DNA from: JBLHHI01 sp047614125
GTDB taxonomy: Bacteria > Bacteroidota > Bacteroidia > NS11-12g > UBA9320
Assembly (NCBI GenBank): GCA_047614125.1
Contig: JBLHHI010000095.1
Span: 1 to 13,562, forward strand
Length of the DNA: 13,562 nucleotides
Direction: 5' to 3'
A program made the translations under genes and the position numbers. Positions 7,690 to 13,562 of the stretch are shown here, piece by piece (the first letter of the stretch is position 1; the number at the start of each line of letters is the position of its first letter). The notes beneath the pieces were generated by a model, which saw only the letters and a program-made list of their open reading frames with translations, made no database searches and was not told where the DNA came from.

Positions 7690-9318
7690 ATGTCGAGCAG
7701 AATTAAAGGGATCTTTCTAATAATCGTTGGTTTAGCAAACGTGTGTTTGGCGCAACTGCCTCAAGAAACGCAGTTAAATCGCATTTTCGGAAACGCTTAT
7801 TATCCCAATGAGCCAAGCATTGCCATATCGCAAATCGATTCGAATGCAATTGTGGCGGCGGCCAACATCAACAATATGTACAATTCAACCGACCAAGGCA
7901 AAACGTGGAAGGAGCGAAAAATACAGTCTTTGTATGGAATTTGGGGAGACCCTGTGCTGCACAGTGATCAGGACGGACAATTCTATTTTCTACATTTATC
8001 CCGAACGAGTGGTGAGGGTATGCATAAAAAGTACCGATTTATTGATCGCATCGTGGTTCAAACTTCTCAAGACAGTGGACGAAGTTTCAACGATGGAACT
8101 TTTTTAGGGTATAACGAAGGTAAAATGCAAGACAAGCCTTGGATTAGTACGGATGATGGCGCAGCATCTCGTTTTTATAACAATGCCTATGTAACATGGA
8201 CTGAATTTGACCAAATAAACAGTAAGAAGCGCAAACACAAAAGTAGAATACGATTTTCAAGCTCTTCCAATAAGGGAGATAAATGGTCGGAAGCGATTAC
8301 AATTTCTGATGAAACGGGAGATGCTGTAGATGACGACCATACCTTGGAAGGAGCCACTACAGCGGTGGGCGATTCTGGAATTATTTACTGCGTTTGGGCA
8401 GGCCATTATAAATTGTATTTCGACAAAAGCACTGATGGCGGTAGAACTTGGGGGAAGGATCGGATAATTGCAAATCAGGAAAGTGGTTGGGCCATGAACA
8501 TCGATCACGTGCAACGCAGCAATGGAATGCCGTTTGTGGTTTGCGATCAATCGAACGGTCCATTCCACGGAAGAATTTATGTGGTTTTTGGCGACGACAA
8601 GTTTGGTGATGCTGATGTTTTTCTGATGCATTCGGACGATCGAGGCAAAACCTGGAGCAATCCAACCCGTGTAAATGGTGATTTAGTTGGGAATGGGAAA
8701 GACCAATATCTTCCAAACATTGCTTTAAATCAAACATCGGGCGAGCTGGCTATTTTGTATTACGATCGGAGATTGAGCCCAAAGAACGTATTTAACGACG
8801 TGGTGGTCGCAATTTCCAAGAATGGAGGTGAAAACTTTGTGGAGACGCGATTAAATACGTTGTTTTATTCGCATCATGGTGCTCGTACTTTTTCGGGCGA
8901 CTACATCGATTTGGATTTTGTGAACGGGCGTATTGCAGCCACATGGACTGGGTTTGTACAAATTCCTCGGGTGTATGCATCATGTTTTAACGCGGCCAAT
9001 ATCAATAACACGGAGTTGATGTACGCATCGAATCAATTTGTAAGCTATACAGAATATGAAGGTGACCAAATAACGGAGCATTTTCGAACCAATCAGAATG
9101 CAGACATCACAGTGTTTTATCAAACTAAGTTACGGCGCAAAAAGTATCGAAAAACCATTACTTCAGAACACCATATAGAATGTGTAAATGGAACGGAATT
9201 AACGGAATCATCGATCTCTTTTCCGTATTCAAGAGGCATGATATTAAAAATTGAGGTGAGAGATAAGTCGGGCACCCGAATTTATGACGTTGTGAAGGCA
9301 AAGAAAGGAAAGAAGTAA
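7690..9318 (+). CDS. Secreted six-bladed Asp-box (BNR/sialidase-like) beta-propeller protein
   Basis: This 542-residue protein has a signal peptide (about 1-21, ending VCLAQ). It carries six Asp-box motifs S-x-D/N-x-G-x-x-W/F: STDQGKTW (66-73), SQDSGRSF (126-133), SSNKGDKW (192-199), STDGGRTW (247-254), SDDRGKTW (315-322) and SKNGGENF (376-383). Spacing is 55-68 residues, which fits one box per blade of a six-bladed propeller. After the last box about 160 residues follow, ending in a Lys-rich tail (VVKAKKGKK). I see neither the FRIP motif of GH33 sialidases nor a T9SS sorting domain. The protein could be a glycan-binding or carbohydrate-active protein, but catalysis cannot be claimed. The start ATG is 3 nt after the pyrC stop, so both genes are probably on one mRNA. 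Confidence 0.82.
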   Translation: MSSRIKGIFLIIVGLANVCLAQLPQETQLNRIFGNAYYPNEPSIAISQIDSNAIVAAANINNMYNSTDQGKTWKERKIQSLYGIWGDPVLHSDQDGQFYFLHLSRTSGEGMHKKYRFIDRIVVQTSQDSGRSFNDGTFLGYNEGKMQDKPWISTDDGAASRFYNNAYVTWTEFDQINSKKRKHKSRIRFSSSSNKGDKWSEAITISDETGDAVDDDHTLEGATTAVGDSGIIYCVWAGHYKLYFDKSTDGGRTWGKDRIIANQESGWAMNIDHVQRSNGMPFVVCDQSNGPFHGRIYVVFGDDKFGDADVFLMHSDDRGKTWSNPTRVNGDLVGNGKDQYLPNIALNQTSGELAILYYDRRLSPKNVFNDVVVAISKNGGENFVETRLNTLFYSHHGARTFSGDYIDLDFVNGRIAATWTGFVQIPRVYASCFNAANINNTELMYASNQFVSYTEYEGDQITEHFRTNQNADITVFYQTKLRRKKYRKTITSEHHIECVNGTELTESSISFPYSRGMILKIEVRDKSGTRIYDVVKAKKGKK

Positions 9319-9391
9319 GCCACGAGTACCTGGATACTTATATCAAAAACAGGAACGCTTTGCTGAGCCTAGGATAAATCTGAAACAGTAA

Positions 9392-9422
9392 TTGATTATT
9401 AGTGGCAAAAAGCCGTATTTTG
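9392..9422 (+). promoter_or_regulatory. Bacteroidota-type promoter of the parvulin gene
   Basis: TTG (9392-9394), a 21-nt spacer and TATTTTG (9416-9422), a -7 box of the short TAnTTTG form also seen at 2818. The gap 9319-9391 before it shows nothing else I can name. The TTG is in frame with the downstream gene and could be misread as its start codon; its position in the promoter module argues against that. Confidence 0.6.
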
Positions 9423-9439
9423 CGGACTATTTTAAAAAA

Positions 9440-11587
9440 ATGGCAACAAACAGAAACGAGGAATCAGGAGTAATAATGAAAATCCAAAAGCGGTCAGGAT
9501 GTCTGCTTTTTGTTATAGGTGCAGCAATGCTTGCATTTGTACTTACGGATTTATTAGGAAGCAACACCAGTTTATTTGGACAAACATCAAATGTTGTTGG
9601 AGTTATTGCGGGAGAAGAAATTAGCTACGACGTTTATGCGGCAAAGGTTGACAAGTTAAAAGAGCTGTACTCAAAGAATGGAGGGAACTATCCAGATGAG
9701 CAGTTTAGAGAAATGGCATGGAACCAGATGTTGCAGGATAAAGTTTTTAAGAAAGAACAATATCAGCTTGGTTTGCAAATTACGCCAGAAGAATTAGCAG
9801 ATCTAACTACAGGCGCTAATCCGGACCCAATGGTGATTCGGAACTTTCAAGACCCGGAAACTAAGCAGTATAATCCAAGTACATTGATTAAGTTTCTAGA
9901 AGTAGATATTCAAGACGATCCAGAAAAATATTCGGCTTGGTTGAACTTTGTAGAAATTCCATTAATTGATCAAGTGGAGAGTAACAAGTACGACAAGATG
10001 GTTAAATCTGCCGTATATGTTACCACTTTAGAAGCGAATGTTCGATTTGAAGAAGAGCAGAACGAAATAAGTGGATTAGCTGTTGGTTTGCCGTATTCTA
10101 CGATTGCCGACTCCACCATTTCATACGATGATTCAGATTTGAAGTCGCATTTGAAAAAGAACAGTGCTAAGTATCAGCAAACGGCCTCGCGCGACATAGA
10201 TTTTGTTGTGTTGAATGTATTTCCAAGTAAGGAAGATTCTGCGGTAGCTTACAAATGGGCGAACGACAAAAAAGAAAAATTTGCGTTGGCTGAAAACGAC
10301 AGTATTTACATCGGACGTGTTCGATCTTCCACCCAATATAACCCAGAGTTTTTAACGCGAGGAAGCTTGCCTGCCGCGCTAGAGCAGCAATTGTTCTCAG
10401 TAGAATTAAAAACGGTAATTGGGCCCATCCTAAACAAAGAAACAGGTTCTTATGGCCTTTACAAGGTAACAGAGGAGGGTCGCGATACGATTGCTCAGAT
10501 GCGTGCAGAGCACTTAATTCTGCCTGCACCAAGCATTGAAAATGAGGCATCCGAGCTTGCCAAGGCAACGATCTTAATGAACGACCTTAAAGCAGGACGG
10601 AAAGATTTTGCAACGGAAGCCAAGAATAACTTTGATGGAACGGCCGATAAAGGAGGGGATTTAGGTTGGATTAAAGAAACAGGATTTTCAACGCTTCCTG
10701 AGGAAATTAAAACTCAAATGTTTAAAAGCAGTGCTGGCGATTGGTTCGTTAAAAAAACAAACCGAGGCATACACATTGTTCATATTACACAGGGCAAATC
10801 ATACAAAACCATTAAGGTGGGTATTGTTGACAAGCTAATTGTACCGGGTATGGAATCGGATCGTGCGGTGGAAAGAGTTGCCGGCGAGATTCAATACCAA
10901 GCACAAAATAACGAAGACTTTGAGGCGGTTGTCGAGGCACAGGGAAGCAGAATACGCGTTGGAGCAAATATTTCACCAAGCAATCCATCCATTCAAGGTA
11001 TTGCTGATGCTGATGACGTTAAAACAATTACACGTTGGTTGTTTAATGACAATACAGAAGAGGGCAATATATCGGATGTATTTAGACTTCAAAACAAATA
11101 CGTGGTTGCTAAGGTGGTGGCCATCCGCGAAAAAGGGACTGCCAGTTTGGACAATATGCGCGATGTGATCATGCAGGATTACTTGGTTGAAAAGAAGTCT
11201 GAAATATTGATTAAGAAAATTAATGAAGCCTTGACAAAAGCAAGCGATGCAGACGGCTTGGCCAAAGAATTGAGCTCAGTAGTTCGGCAAATCCCTGCCA
11301 GCAGCTTTGCTTCTCCTCAGCTCACCAGCATTGGTAACGAACCTCAAATTCAAGGTGCATTTTTTGCCATGAAAGAAGGCGAAAATACGGGTGCTATTAA
11401 GGGTCAGACCGGTGTTTACGTTGTTTGGCATATGGGTGCGGTTCAAACGGGAGATAAGATGGAGTTCGATGTTGAAGAACGCAAGGTGATGTTAAACCAA
11501 GAAACCAGTCAAATGATTGATGGTGGAGTGTTAGAAGCCATCCGAGCAAAAGGTAACGTCGAAGATTTTAGATATAAATTCTTTTAA
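9440..11587 (+). CDS. PpiD-like peptidyl-prolyl isomerase (SurA_N plus parvulin domain, membrane anchored)
   Basis: This 715-residue protein is probably a periplasmic folding helper for exported and outer membrane proteins. A single N-terminal membrane anchor (residues 21-39, CLLFVIGAAMLAFVLTDLL) is followed by a SurA_N-like chaperone region (about 50-250) and a parvulin domain (about 352-450). The parvulin domain shows MRAEHLILPAP, GRKDFATEAKN, KGGDLGWI (404-411) and NRGIHIVHIT (441-450). A long C-terminal region (450-715) resembles other Bacteroidota PpiD-like proteins. The start is ambiguous. ATG 9440 lies in an A-rich context; ATG 9476, with AGGAG at 9466-9470, would give 703 residues (MKIQKRSG...). 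A longer TTG start at 9392 coincides with the promoter. The gene stands alone, with its own promoter and a strong terminator. The isomerase domain is certain; activity is inferred. Confidence 0.9.
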   Translation: MATNRNEESGVIMKIQKRSGCLLFVIGAAMLAFVLTDLLGSNTSLFGQTSNVVGVIAGEEISYDVYAAKVDKLKELYSKNGGNYPDEQFREMAWNQMLQDKVFKKEQYQLGLQITPEELADLTTGANPDPMVIRNFQDPETKQYNPSTLIKFLEVDIQDDPEKYSAWLNFVEIPLIDQVESNKYDKMVKSAVYVTTLEANVRFEEEQNEISGLAVGLPYSTIADSTISYDDSDLKSHLKKNSAKYQQTASRDIDFVVLNVFPSKEDSAVAYKWANDKKEKFALAENDSIYIGRVRSSTQYNPEFLTRGSLPAALEQQLFSVELKTVIGPILNKETGSYGLYKVTEEGRDTIAQMRAEHLILPAPSIENEASELAKATILMNDLKAGRKDFATEAKNNFDGTADKGGDLGWIKETGFSTLPEEIKTQMFKSSAGDWFVKKTNRGIHIVHITQGKSYKTIKVGIVDKLIVPGMESDRAVERVAGEIQYQAQNNEDFEAVVEAQGSRIRVGANISPSNPSIQGIADADDVKTITRWLFNDNTEEGNISDVFRLQNKYVVAKVVAIREKGTASLDNMRDVIMQDYLVEKKSEILIKKINEALTKASDADGLAKELSSVVRQIPASSFASPQLTSIGNEPQIQGAFFAMKEGENTGAIKGQTGVYVVWHMGAVQTGDKMEFDVEERKVMLNQETSQMIDGGVLEAIRAKGNVEDFRYKFF

Positions 11588-11606
11588 ACACTTATTTTGA
11601 ATTGAG

Positions 11607-11637
11607 AAAAAGGCAGTCTATTTCGACTGCCTTTTTT
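11607..11637 (+). terminator. Rho-independent terminator after the parvulin gene
   Basis: A perfect 7-bp stem, GGCAGTC (11612-11618) and GACTGCC (11625-11631), encloses a 6-nt loop. It is preceded by five A and followed by six T, so the stem can extend to 12 bp. It begins 20 nt after the parvulin stop. With A-tract and T-tract on both sides it could also work for transcription from the right. Confidence 0.93.
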
Positions 11638-11660
11638 ATTTATGTAGTATTTTGTCTTTT

Positions 11661-11669
11661 TAATTTTTG
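11661..11669 (+). promoter_or_regulatory. Possible -7 element of the alpha/beta hydrolase gene
   Basis: TAATTTTTG (11661-11669) is one base longer than the TAnnTTTG consensus and ends 4 nt before the TTG start at 11674, the same geometry as at 2702 and 12498. No good -33 TTG is present at the expected distance; TTT at 11639-11641 is the nearest. The strong terminator just upstream means a new promoter is needed here. Confidence 0.35.
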
Positions 11670-11673
11670 GAAA

Positions 11674-12414
11674 TTGAACGTTGTACTCTTACCCGGATTT
11701 TGTGAATCAAAGCAGCTGTGGGAAACACAGATTGATAAATTATCAGAAGAACACAACCTATTGGTGTTGGATTTACCGGGCTTTGGGGAGTTCTCTAACA
11801 TCGATGGGCTTCATTCTATGAACGAAGCCGCCGTATATGTTCTAAAGTGCATGGATGATGCAGCAATGGAAAAAGCGGTGGTTCTGGGTCACTCAATGGG
11901 AGGGTATATTGCATTGGAAATGCTCTTTAAAGCACCCGAGCGATTACTGGGCATTGGTTTAATTCACGCTCATGCACAGGCAGATTCAGAAGAAAAAATA
12001 ATGAATCGTACGAGGACCATCAAGCTTATAAAAAGCGTTGGTTCAGATTCGTTTCTTAAAATGTTCAGAGCATCGTTGCTTTCGAATCAAAACTTGGGCA
12101 ATATGAACTGTGTAGAATGGGTAAAAAAAATAATCGTTAATCCCAATCCTCAGGCAATCATATCTTATTCAACCGCCATGATGAATCGAGAAAATAGACT
12201 TGAATGCATAGCACATGCCAATAAACCAGTGCTTTTTGTGTTGGGTAAGCACGACAAAATTATACCAACTAAGTTGGTATTAGATCAAGCGTCATTGATT
12301 GATGGAGCCATGATTCATCTGCTCACCCATTCTGGGCACATATCTCAATTGGAAGAGCCAGAAGAGTGCCTAACAGCCATTATGGGCTTTCTAAATGAGG
12401 TGAGTGCTGTGTAA
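11674..12414 (+). CDS. Alpha/beta-fold hydrolase
   Basis: This is a 246-residue cytoplasmic hydrolase with no signal peptide. The triad is visible: nucleophile S74 in GHSMGG (72-77), acid D194 in VLGKHDKIIP, and base H222 in THSGHISQLEEPE. The oxyanion-hole region is VVLLPGF (3-9), and DLPGFGEFS (33-41) is the usual strand-4 motif. The length fits the family. The substrate cannot be told; relatives include esterases, C-C bond hydrolases and BioH or MenH-like enzymes. The start is TTG 11674 because the first in-frame ATG is codon 49, which would cut off the oxyanion region. A start at TTG 11602 is unlikely because it would code through the terminator. The gene is flanked by the terminator and by an inverted repeat, so it is probably monocistronic. 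Confidence 0.85.
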   Translation: MNVVLLPGFCESKQLWETQIDKLSEEHNLLVLDLPGFGEFSNIDGLHSMNEAAVYVLKCMDDAAMEKAVVLGHSMGGYIALEMLFKAPERLLGIGLIHAHAQADSEEKIMNRTRTIKLIKSVGSDSFLKMFRASLLSNQNLGNMNCVEWVKKIIVNPNPQAIISYSTAMMNRENRLECIAHANKPVLFVLGKHDKIIPTKLVLDQASLIDGAMIHLLTHSGHISQLEEPEECLTAIMGFLNEVSAV

Positions 12415-12419
12415 TAACG

Positions 12420-12464
12420 TGAGTTCGATTAATCTTTTAAAATTCAGAATATGAATCGAACTCA
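12420..12464. repeat. Perfect 11-bp inverted repeat between the hydrolase and the thioredoxin-fold gene
   Basis: TGAGTTCGATT (12420-12430) and AATCGAACTCA (12454-12464) are exact reverse complements, separated by 23 nt that include TTTTAAAA. The repeat begins 6 nt after the hydrolase stop and ends 2 nt before the -33 region of the next promoter. No T-run follows it, so it is not a standard intrinsic terminator. It may be an mRNA 3'-end hairpin or an operator. Confidence 0.8.
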
Positions 12465-12466
12465 GG

Positions 12467-12498
12467 TTAAGTGCTGATGCAATCTTTGCATATATTTG
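12467..12498 (+). promoter_or_regulatory. Bacteroidota-type promoter of the thioredoxin-fold gene operon
   Basis: TATATTTG (12491-12498) fully matches TAnnTTTG. At the same 21-nt spacing the -33 element is TTA (12467-12469), one mismatch from TTG. The ATG at 12503 lies 4 nt after the box, so transcription would begin at or next to the A of the start codon. An 11-bp inverted repeat ends 2 nt upstream. Confidence 0.6.
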
Positions 12499-12502
12499 TT
12501 TT

Positions 12503-13279
12503 ATGCCTTTTTACCGTTACACCTTGCTGCTTTTTAGTTTCCTGTTAATCAGCGGAATTTTTCAAAAGACTTGGGCTCAAGAGGCTAAAAATTTTACCGC
12601 AACCGACGTCAATGGTCGGGTTTGGAATCTTTTTGAAGAACTTAATAAAGGTCATACAGTGGTTCTTGATTTTTTCTTTGCCGATTGTACACCTTGCCAA
12701 AGTCTTACCCCTTCGATGTCGGAATTGTTTACCGATTATGGAGGTGATACGGGTAAGATCGTTGTTTTGGGAATAAGCAATCGAGATAACGATACCACAT
12801 TGAGAAGGTTTGAAGCGGACTATGGAGGAGAATACCCTTCAATTGGCATTGAAGGAGGTGGAGACACAATTACGAATCTGTATACTTCTTGGTTTAGCTT
12901 TAATGGTTGGCCAACGTATGCGGTTGTTTGCCCAAATCGCAATATTGTTTGGAATTTAGAACGAAAGGTTGGTTTTGAAAAAGTGCGCGAAGCCATCGAT
13001 GCTTGTCCAAGTTTGGGCGTGGGTGAAGCAGCTGATGACCAGATGCTTTTAACCTATCCCAATCCAACCACTGGACCTGTATTTATTCCGCTGGAAGGGG
13101 TGAGTTTGGCAGCGACAAAATTGCTGGTTTATAATGCAAATGGCAAGAATGTAGCGGTAAATTCAAACTTTTTTGAAGACGGTATTCGCCTGAATTTATC
13201 CAACCTTTCAGCTGGATTTTACGTAATCCACCTAACGAATAATGGTACCTTGTACCACAGTAAAATATTAATAGAATAA
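12503..13279 (+). CDS. Exported TlpA-like thioredoxin-fold protein with a T9SS C-terminal sorting domain
   Basis: This 258-residue protein has a signal peptide (about 1-26, ending KTWAQ). A thioredoxin-like domain (about 28-168) carries the redox motif C62-T-P-C65 in ADCTPC and the likely cis-proline P137 in GWPTYAVV. Two more cysteines, C143 and C168, lie after the active site and may form a structural disulfide. Residues 184-258 are a type A T9SS sorting domain, with YPNPTTGPV (185-193), a VYNANGKNV stretch, LSAGFYVIHL (235-244) and the terminal KILIE. The protein is thus predicted to cross the outer membrane and be surface-bound or released, an unusual place for a thioredoxin fold. The redox partner is unknown. 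It heads an operon with the secreted protein that starts 10 nt after its stop. Confidence 0.88.
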   Translation: MPFYRYTLLLFSFLLISGIFQKTWAQEAKNFTATDVNGRVWNLFEELNKGHTVVLDFFFADCTPCQSLTPSMSELFTDYGGDTGKIVVLGISNRDNDTTLRRFEADYGGEYPSIGIEGGGDTITNLYTSWFSFNGWPTYAVVCPNRNIVWNLERKVGFEKVREAIDACPSLGVGEAADDQMLLTYPNPTTGPVFIPLEGVSLAATKLLVYNANGKNVAVNSNFFEDGIRLNLSNLSAGFYVIHLTNNGTLYHSKILIE

Positions 13280-13289
13280 TGTAAAGGAT

Positions 13290-13562
13290 ATGAGTTTAAA
13301 TAAAATTGCAATCATCGGATTCTTAATGGCGATTTTGCCAACAAGAAGTTCAGCACAAATTGATATTACTTGGTCGGATGAAATTGAGGTAAACGGTAAT
13401 TTTGATTATGGGTTTTCGAGGCCCAAGCTTGCATTAACCTCCAATGGAGATCCGGTGGTTATGTGGGGAAAACGAAACAATCTCGACGTGTACGTTTCGC
13501 GTTATAAGGATGGCAAGTTTCTAGAACCGGTAAAGGTTACTCCAAACGGCATAAGCGCTTTC
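13290..13562 (+). CDS. Secreted protein, possibly beta-propeller (3' end cut by window edge)
   Basis: Ninety-one residues are visible. A signal peptide (about 1-23, KIAIIGFLMAILPTRSSAQ) is followed by a strand-rich stretch, including FSRPKLALTSNGDPVVMWGK (42-61) and LDVYVSRYKDGKFLEP (65-80). That alternation of short strands and Asn/Asp-Gly turns resembles the first blade of a sialidase-like or similar propeller, but no complete Asp box is visible, so the family is only a suggestion. The ATG at 13290 is 10 nt after the stop of the thioredoxin-fold gene, with no promoter between them, so both are probably cotranscribed and exported. The frame stays open to the window edge. Confidence 0.8.
   Translation, partial: MSLNKIAIIGFLMAILPTRSSAQIDITWSDEIEVNGNFDYGFSRPKLALTSNGDPVVMWGKRNNLDVYVSRYKDGKFLEPVKVTPNGISAF

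Noticed and set aside
8257..8737. Open frames of 118-124 codons on the minus strand inside the propeller gene
   Set aside because: They lie wholly inside a well-supported plus-strand gene, overlap each other, and show no domain, signal peptide or promoter.
7690..9318. Annotation as a true GH33 exo-alpha-sialidase
   Set aside because: Asp boxes alone do not show catalysis, and I cannot find the FRIP motif or the rest of the catalytic set.
10167..10568. 133-codon minus-strand frame inside the parvulin gene
   Set aside because: It is antisense to the conserved parvulin region and its translation is low in recognisable features; it is explained as a shadow frame.
11602..11673. N-terminal extension of the hydrolase starting at TTG 11602
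   Set aside because: It would translate through the intrinsic terminator at 11607-11637, and the family N-terminus fits TTG 11674.
1..13562. A defence system, mobile element, CRISPR array or biosynthetic cluster
   Set aside because: All recognised genes are housekeeping or envelope genes. There are no transposase, integrase, Cas, toxin-antitoxin or megasynthase signatures and no direct-repeat arrays.

Overview
The window looks like chromosomal DNA from a member of the Bacteroidota, most likely a free-living Flavobacteriales or Cryomorphaceae-type bacterium; the lower rank is a guess. The evidence is the Bacteroidota-type promoter (TTG, about 21 nt, TAnnTTTG) in front of most transcription units, C-terminal type IX secretion (T9SS) sorting domains, a DUF4271 membrane protein next to a Bacteroidota-style HemD, and non-Shine-Dalgarno starts. 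I see no insertion sequence, phage gene, CRISPR array, tRNA or rRNA. Genes are densely packed and no gene-free stretch reaches 300 bases.

Layout. Positions 1-2697 (minus strand) hold one operon: a small membrane-anchored protein, mutL, then a rhomboid protease cut by the window edge. The 133-base divergent region 2698-2830 carries a promoter for each direction. Plus-strand units follow: a secreted M36-like metalloprotease (2831-4510); DUF4271 protein plus hemD (4596-6258); pyrC plus a secreted six-Asp-box propeller protein (6346-9318); a PpiD-like periplasmic parvulin (9440-11587) closed by a strong intrinsic terminator; an alpha/beta hydrolase (11674-12414); and an operon of a T9SS-targeted thioredoxin-fold protein plus a second secreted protein cut by the right edge (12503-13562).

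How the genes relate. Housekeeping functions (mismatch repair, tetrapyrrole and pyrimidine synthesis) alternate with envelope and secretion functions (rhomboid, M36 protease, parvulin, thioredoxin-fold protein, propeller proteins). The envelope genes fit a bacterium that exports many proteins through Sec and T9SS. I see no multigene defence, mobile or biosynthetic system, and I do not claim a new one.

The most useful second-look items are: a repeated promoter module whose -7 box ends only 4-6 nt before the start codon, predicting leaderless mRNAs; three genes that need GTG or TTG starts; a dihydroorotase whose first zinc-ligand His is Gln; a MutL with an altered endonuclease motif; and a perfect 11-bp inverted repeat just upstream of the thioredoxin-gene promoter.
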